Assembly: GCA_024683255.1 (NCBI GenBank)
Contig: JAIKYL010000018.1
Coordinates: 1 to 10,406, forward strand
Length of the DNA stretch: 10,406 bases
Reading direction: 5' to 3'
Origin: Bacteroidales bacterium
GTDB taxonomy: Bacteria > Bacteroidota > Bacteroidia > Bacteroidales > UBA932
Every line of letters starts with the position of its first letter. The stretch's first letter is position 1. Below the pieces are notes generated by a model that had not been told where the DNA came from, did not search any database, and saw nothing but the letters and a program-made list of their open reading frames with translations. Of the stretch, positions 7,098-10,406 are shown piece after piece. The position numbers were made by a program, and so were the translations under genes.

Positions 7098-8619
7098 ATT
7101 TCAACTGCAATGGGTTCCGCTTCAGGTAAGTAATGACCCGGGCAATTTCCTTATAAAAGGGCGTGTCTTCCAGTATTTCCGGCTGTATGGTGCGGATTTG
7201 CTCGTAAACAGCCCTGGAGGTATCGCAAAGGCGGGTCTTGATGCCCAGGCAGTCCGTAGCCTGCGCCAGGGCCATAAAGTGGATGGCCATTACCTGGAAG
7301 GCATTTTCCACCACCTGGCGGCACAAGAGGGCGCTGTTGGTACCCATGGAAACGATATCCTGGTTGTCATTATTGTTGGGGATGCTGTGCACGTAATTGG
7401 GCATGGCCAGGGTCTGGCATTCCGCCGTGGTGCTGGTGGCCGTAAACTGGCAGGCCTGCATCCCATAGTTCAGTCCCAGGGTTCCCTTATTCAGGAACGG
7501 GGGGAGAATGCCGTTAATACGGTCGTGGAAAAGGTAGTTCAGCTGCCTTTCCGTAAGCATGGTAAGACGGACCAGTGCAATCTTTACCTTATCTTCTTCC
7601 AAGGAGACATAATCTCCGTGGAAATTGCCTCCGTGGTACACGTACTGCGTATCGGGATCCACAATGGGATTGTCGCAGGCAGAATTGATTTCATTTTCCA
7701 ACACCCCCCGGGTATAGGCAAGGGTGTCATGGATGGGACCCAGGATCTGGGGCGTGCAGCGGAGGGAATAGTACGCCTGCACCTTCTTTTCAAACACTTT
7801 CTCCTTGTTCTCTCCGGTATAAAGGTCTATTTCCCGCTTGGAGAAGCACTGGGAGGTCCGGGCCAGTTCCCGCAGGCGGCGGGCAATGACCTGCTGGCCT
7901 TTCTGGCGGCGGCACTCGTTCAGGGGCTGGGCCATGAAATCGTCGTAGGAACCGGCAATCTCGTTCATCCAGACGGCAGCCAGGGTGGCCCAGTCCAGCA
8001 GGATGCTGGCCTGGAACTGGTTCACCAGGGAAACGCCCGTCATGACGGAAGTGCCGTTCACGGCCGAAAGGCCCTCCCGGATATGGATGTCCATGGGCTT
8101 GAGGCCGCATTCGGCCATCACATCGGCCGAAGGACGCCATTCCCCTTTATAATGTACTTCGCCTTCTCCCAGGAGCGCCAGAGCCATGTGGGCCAACTGG
8201 ACCAGGTCTCCGCTGGCGCCTACGCTGCCGTGGCGGGGAATGAAGGGACAGATGCCCCGGTTGATGAATTCCACCAGCAGCTTTACAACATCCGGATGGA
8301 TGCCGGACTTGCCTTGCAGGAAAGTCCCCACGCGGGCCACCATGGCGGCCTTGACGGAGGCATCTCCCAGGGGTTTGCCGGCGCCGGTGGAATGGCTGCG
8401 GATAATATTATATTGCAAATCTTTCAGGTACTGGTCTTCCACCCTCCACTGGGCCATGGGACCAAACCCGGTATTGATACCGTAAATGACTTTGTCTTTG
8501 TGGAATTGTTCCAGGAAGCGGTAACAGCGTTCTACCTGGGCCATGGCGGCGGGATCCACAACAAATTCCTTTCCGTGAAAGACGATGTCTTCCACGTCTT
8601 TATAACTCAAATATTCCAT
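7096..8619 (-). CDS. Aromatic amino acid ammonia-lyase (HutH/TAL-like, MIO family)
   Basis: This enzyme belongs to the family that removes ammonia from His, Tyr or Phe using the self-made MIO cofactor. The 507-aa protein (ATG 8619) has the cofactor triad Ala-Ser-Gly at 135-137 in GSVGASGDLVQLAHM, the catalytic Tyr46 loop YGINTGFGPM, Asn188 in NGTSV, and the carboxylate-binding YYSLRCTPQ (Arg287, Gln291). The selectivity loop has Ser75-His76, as in histidine lyases and flavobacterial tyrosine lyases. The later motif reads DNQDIVSMG (418-426): Gln420 stands where histidine lyases have an active-site Glu (NQED) and Phe/Tyr lyases have Gln. From memory the whole sequence resembles Flavobacterium johnsoniae tyrosine ammonia-lyase closely. 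No hutU, hutI or hutG is adjacent, though a PepD dipeptidase, some of whose family cleave histidyl dipeptides, is divergent. Databases would often name this hutH; I favour Tyr/Phe as substrate but cannot exclude His. Confidence 0.9.
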   Translation of the reverse strand: MEYLSYKDVEDIVFHGKEFVVDPAAMAQVERCYRFLEQFHKDKVIYGINTGFGPMAQWRVEDQYLKDLQYNIIRSHSTGAGKPLGDASVKAAMVARVGTFLQGKSGIHPDVVKLLVEFINRGICPFIPRHGSVGASGDLVQLAHMALALLGEGEVHYKGEWRPSADVMAECGLKPMDIHIREGLSAVNGTSVMTGVSLVNQFQASILLDWATLAAVWMNEIAGSYDDFMAQPLNECRRQKGQQVIARRLRELARTSQCFSKREIDLYTGENKEKVFEKKVQAYYSLRCTPQILGPIHDTLAYTRGVLENEINSACDNPIVDPDTQYVYHGGNFHGDYVSLEEDKVKIALVRLTMLTERQLNYLFHDRINGILPPFLNKGTLGLNYGMQACQFTATSTTAECQTLAMPNYVHSIPNNNDNQDIVSMGTNSALLCRQVVENAFQVMAIHFMALAQATDCLGIKTRLCDTSRAVYEQIRTIQPEILEDTPFYKEIARVITYLKRNPLQLK

Positions 8620-8638
8620 TCTTCTCTTAATTTGGTTG

Positions 8639-8669
8639 CGAATTTACTCAGAATTCTGCAGTTTTCATA
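8639..8669 (-). promoter_or_regulatory. Candidate promoter of the ammonia-lyase gene
   Basis: On the minus strand TATG (8669-8666), a 19-bp spacer and TAAATTCG (8646-8639) each differ by one base from TTTG and TAnnTTTG. Transcription would start near 8632, leaving a short leader before the ATG at 8619. Confidence 0.4.
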
Positions 8670-8690
8670 GGAATAACGCGTCGGAATGCC

Positions 8691-8698
8691 TATCTTTG
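8691..8698 (+). promoter_or_regulatory. Candidate -7 element of the pepD promoter
   Basis: TATCTTTG matches TAnnTTTG exactly and is a very common form in Bacteroidota. The expected -33 position (8668-8671, TAGG) is poor. A start near 8704 leaves about 11 nt before ATG 8715, or 17 nt before the in-frame ATG at 8721. Confidence 0.5.
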
Positions 8699-8714
8699 GA
8701 AGATTAAAACCCAA

Positions 8715-10148
8715 ATGATTATGGATTCCGCCACTGTTCTCAAGTTTTTCCAGGAAATTACGAATATTCCCCGTGAGTCCGGCCACGAAGGCCCCATCAC
8801 CGCCTATCTGCAGGAGTTTGCCGCCAAACGGGGGCTCAAGTGCAAAACGGATAAAACCGGCAATGTCGTCATAATCAAGGAGGCTTCCCCCGGCAAGGAG
8901 GAGGTTCCCGCTTTGGTGCTCCAGGCCCATCAGGACATGGTGTGCGAGAAACTGGCCGATTTTGATTTCGATTTCAAAACCCAGCCCATTCCCTATGAGA
9001 TAGAAGACGGCTGGATGGTGGCCAAAAATACCACCCTGGGCGCGGACGACGGTATCGGCATAGCCGCCTGCCTGGCCCTGCTGGAAAGCAAGGAGCCCAT
9101 GGGAAAGCTGGAATGCCTGTTCACCATCTCGGAAGAGACCGGCATGGACGGCGCCTTTGCCCTGGAGCCGGGCTTCTTTGAGGGAAAAACCCTCATCAAC
9201 CTGGACTCGGAAGACGAGGGGCAGCTGTTTGTAGGCTGCGCCGGCGGCAAGGAAAGCAATGCCAGTTACCAGTTCTCCCGGGAGCCGCTCCGTAAAGGCT
9301 ACAAAACGCTTAAGATCAGGGTCTTCGGCGGCATCGGCGGCCATAGCGGGGACGATATCAACAAGGAGCGCATGAACGCCCTCAAGCAATTGGTCCGCTT
9401 CCTCTATACAGAGTTGCAGTTCGATTTCCAGCTCATTGCCATAGAGGGCGGCAACAAGCACAACGCCATCTGCCGGGAAGCCTGGGCCCTCATCGCCGTT
9501 CCGGAAGACGAGGTGCAGGATATGAAGGAGGACGTGAAGGCCTTCAACGGCATCCTCAAGGCCGAATTCGCCAGCTCGGATCCGGACGTGGAAGCCGCCG
9601 TGGCATCGGCCGATACCCCCTTGCAGCCCATTGACGAAGGGGATGCCGCGGCCATCATCGCCACGCTCCTGGCCATTCCGCACGGCGTGCAGGCCATGTC
9701 CATGGACATTCCCGGTCTTGTTCAGACTTCTACCAACATGGCGGCCGTGCACACCAAAGAGGATGTGCTCACAGTCCTCTGTTCCCACCGCAGTTCCGTG
9801 GTGTCGGAGCTAAGCGCCATCGCAGAAAAACTGGAAGCCACGTGCTTCCTGGGCGGTTTTGACGTAGAGCATCACGGAGATTATCCGGGCTGGAAACCCA
9901 ATCTCAAGTCCCACATCCTGGAGCTGTCTGTAGCCTCTTACAAGAAGTTGTTCAAGAAGGATCCGGAGGTGAAGGCCATCCATGCCGGCCTGGAATGCGG
10001 CCTGTTCCTGGAGAAGTTCCCGGACCTGGACATGATCTCCTTCGGCCCCACGCTCCGCGGTGTACATGCCCCGGGAGAAAAGCTGGAGCTCTCCTCCCTG
10101 GATAAGTTCGTGGCCCATCTCAACGATGTAGTTTTAAACTTTAAATAA
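8715..10148 (+). CDS. pepD: Aminoacyl-histidine dipeptidase PepD (M20 metallopeptidase)
   Basis: PepD is a cytosolic di-zinc peptidase that cleaves dipeptides, including Xaa-His types such as carnosine in some members. The 477-aa product has the full M20 metal set, matching the Vibrio PepD scheme: His72 and catalytic Asp74 in QAHQDMVCEK, bridging Asp111 in TLGADDGIG, catalytic Glu140 and ligand Glu141 in ISEETGMDGA, Asp164 in NLDSEDEGQ, and His451 in RGVHAPGEKLE. HSGDDINKERMNA (about 210-222) belongs to the lid/dimerisation domain inserted in the middle, and HAGLECG (423-429) is typical of the PepD branch. There is no signal peptide. ATG 8715 and ATG 8721 (third codon) are both possible starts. 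It is divergent from the ammonia-lyase gene and probably once continued directly into rpe. True substrate specificity cannot be read from sequence. Confidence 0.94.
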   Translation: MIMDSATVLKFFQEITNIPRESGHEGPITAYLQEFAAKRGLKCKTDKTGNVVIIKEASPGKEEVPALVLQAHQDMVCEKLADFDFDFKTQPIPYEIEDGWMVAKNTTLGADDGIGIAACLALLESKEPMGKLECLFTISEETGMDGAFALEPGFFEGKTLINLDSEDEGQLFVGCAGGKESNASYQFSREPLRKGYKTLKIRVFGGIGGHSGDDINKERMNALKQLVRFLYTELQFDFQLIAIEGGNKHNAICREAWALIAVPEDEVQDMKEDVKAFNGILKAEFASSDPDVEAAVASADTPLQPIDEGDAAAIIATLLAIPHGVQAMSMDIPGLVQTSTNMAAVHTKEDVLTVLCSHRSSVVSELSAIAEKLEATCFLGGFDVEHHGDYPGWKPNLKSHILELSVASYKKLFKKDPEVKAIHAGLECGLFLEKFPDLDMISFGPTLRGVHAPGEKLELSSLDKFVAHLNDVVLNFK

Positions 10149-10153
10149 GTGAA

Positions 10154-10294
10154 ACTGGAAGGACAGTCCCTTCGAAAACCCATGGCCACCCTCGGCCGTG
10201 TAAGAGGGAGGGGCCCACAGCCAGTGCCAAAATGGCACGGCGAGTTGGGAGGGGTCGCGAAGCGACGGTTTTCGAAGGGAGCTGTCCTGCAAGT
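10154..10294. repeat. Long inverted repeat with three nested hairpins (REP/MITE-like element or structured RNA)
   Basis: The outer arms are 10160-10180 and 10267-10288, 21 bp pairing perfectly except for one bulged G at 10281; each arm contains TTCGAA. Weaker pairing (ACT with AGT plus one more pair) extends them to 10154 and 10294. Inside are three hairpins. The first is CATGGCC/GGCCGTG (10181-10187/10194-10200, one G-T wobble), abutting the left arm. The second is GTGCCA-AAA-TGGCAC (10224-10238), extendable by GCC/GGC across a bulged A. The third is GTCGC-GAA-GCGAC (10254-10266), abutting the right arm. GGGAGGGG occurs twice, at 10206-10213 and 10247-10254. The element fills the pepD-rpe gap and has no ORF of its own. 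No T-run follows on either side, so a plain intrinsic terminator is unlikely. AAGTGAA flanks it at 10147-10153 and 10291-10297. Confidence 0.8.
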
Positions 10295-10311
10295 GAAGCA
10301 TTCATAACAAT

Positions 10312-10406
10312 ATGTTAATTGCACCTTCCATACTGGCAGCGGATTTCCTGCATCTGGAAAAGGATGTGGAAACCATTAACCGTCATGCCGATATCTTCCA
10401 TCTGGA
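10312..10406 (+). CDS. rpe: Ribulose-phosphate 3-epimerase, N-terminal fragment (runs off right edge)
   Basis: Rpe interconverts ribulose 5-phosphate and xylulose 5-phosphate in the pentose phosphate pathway. Only 31 complete codons are visible from ATG 10312. They open with MLIAPSILAADFLHLEKDVE, the characteristic first strand and helix of the Rpe TIM barrel; the conserved serine of APSIL is at position 6. The fragment ends at HADIFHL, just at the conserved IHLD metal-ligand segment. No promoter is evident in the gap upstream, so it is probably transcribed with pepD or from within the palindromic element. Confidence 0.88.
   Translation, partial: MLIAPSILAADFLHLEKDVETINRHADIFHL

Noticed and set aside
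7198..8670. 490-codon plus-strand frame opposite the ammonia-lyase gene, and a 393-codon minus-strand frame opposite pepD (8607-9788)
   Set aside because: Both mirror genes with complete catalytic motifs and show no domain, plausible start context or codon pattern of their own.
10160..10288. Integron attC site or tRNA gene in the palindromic element
   Set aside because: No GTTRRRY/RYYYAAC core sites are present, and although TTCGAA recalls a tRNA T-loop, no acceptor, D or anticodon arms can be drawn.
10154..10294. Simple intrinsic terminator for pepD
   Set aside because: The stem is long enough, but no T-run follows the right arm on the plus strand or the left arm on the minus strand, and the three internal hairpins are unnecessary for termination.

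Overview
The window looks like ordinary chromosome from a member of the Bacteroidota, most likely Bacteroidales, with moderately GC-rich genes. Four things support this. Several intergenic gaps carry the Bacteroidota promoter form TTTG-N19-TAnnTTTG. No gene has a clear Shine-Dalgarno sequence. Rho has a long Lys/Pro/Ala/Gln-rich insertion, and LptD and the amidase have the domain layout usual in this phylum. I cannot name the genus.

Layout: (1) 1-1040, minus strand, 5' part of rho, running off the left edge; (2) 1125-4124, minus, a large LptD-type outer-membrane LPS assembly protein; (3) 4207-5349, plus, a secreted N-acetylmuramoyl-L-alanine amidase with a C-terminal SPOR-like domain, divergent from lptD; (4) 5350-5640, an AT-rich gap holding the probable dnaA promoter; (5) 5641-7065, plus, complete dnaA; (6) a 30-bp convergent gap that is almost entirely a bidirectional terminator; (7) 7096-8619, minus, an MIO-type aromatic amino acid ammonia-lyase; (8) 8715-10148, plus, a PepD-type M20 dipeptidase; (9) 10149-10311, a gap filled by a long inverted repeat enclosing three smaller hairpins; (10) 10312-10406, plus, the first 31 codons of rpe.

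Most genes are housekeeping: transcription termination, replication initiation, envelope biogenesis, peptide turnover and the pentose phosphate pathway. LptD and the amidase both serve the envelope and share a short divergent promoter region. The lyase and PepD are also divergent from a 95-bp gap; the lyase carries the Asn-Gln-Asp signature of Phe/Tyr lyases rather than the Asn-Gln-Glu-Asp of histidine lyases, so an automatic 'histidine ammonia-lyase' label would be doubtful.

The least ordinary object is the palindromic element between pepD and rpe. It is flanked by a 7-bp direct repeat, and removing it with one copy would leave a 19-nt pepD-rpe spacer. That fits insertion of a small non-autonomous (REP/MITE-like) element into a former operon junction, although a structured RNA is also possible. 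I saw no CRISPR array, tRNA, rRNA, transposase, prophage or defence gene.
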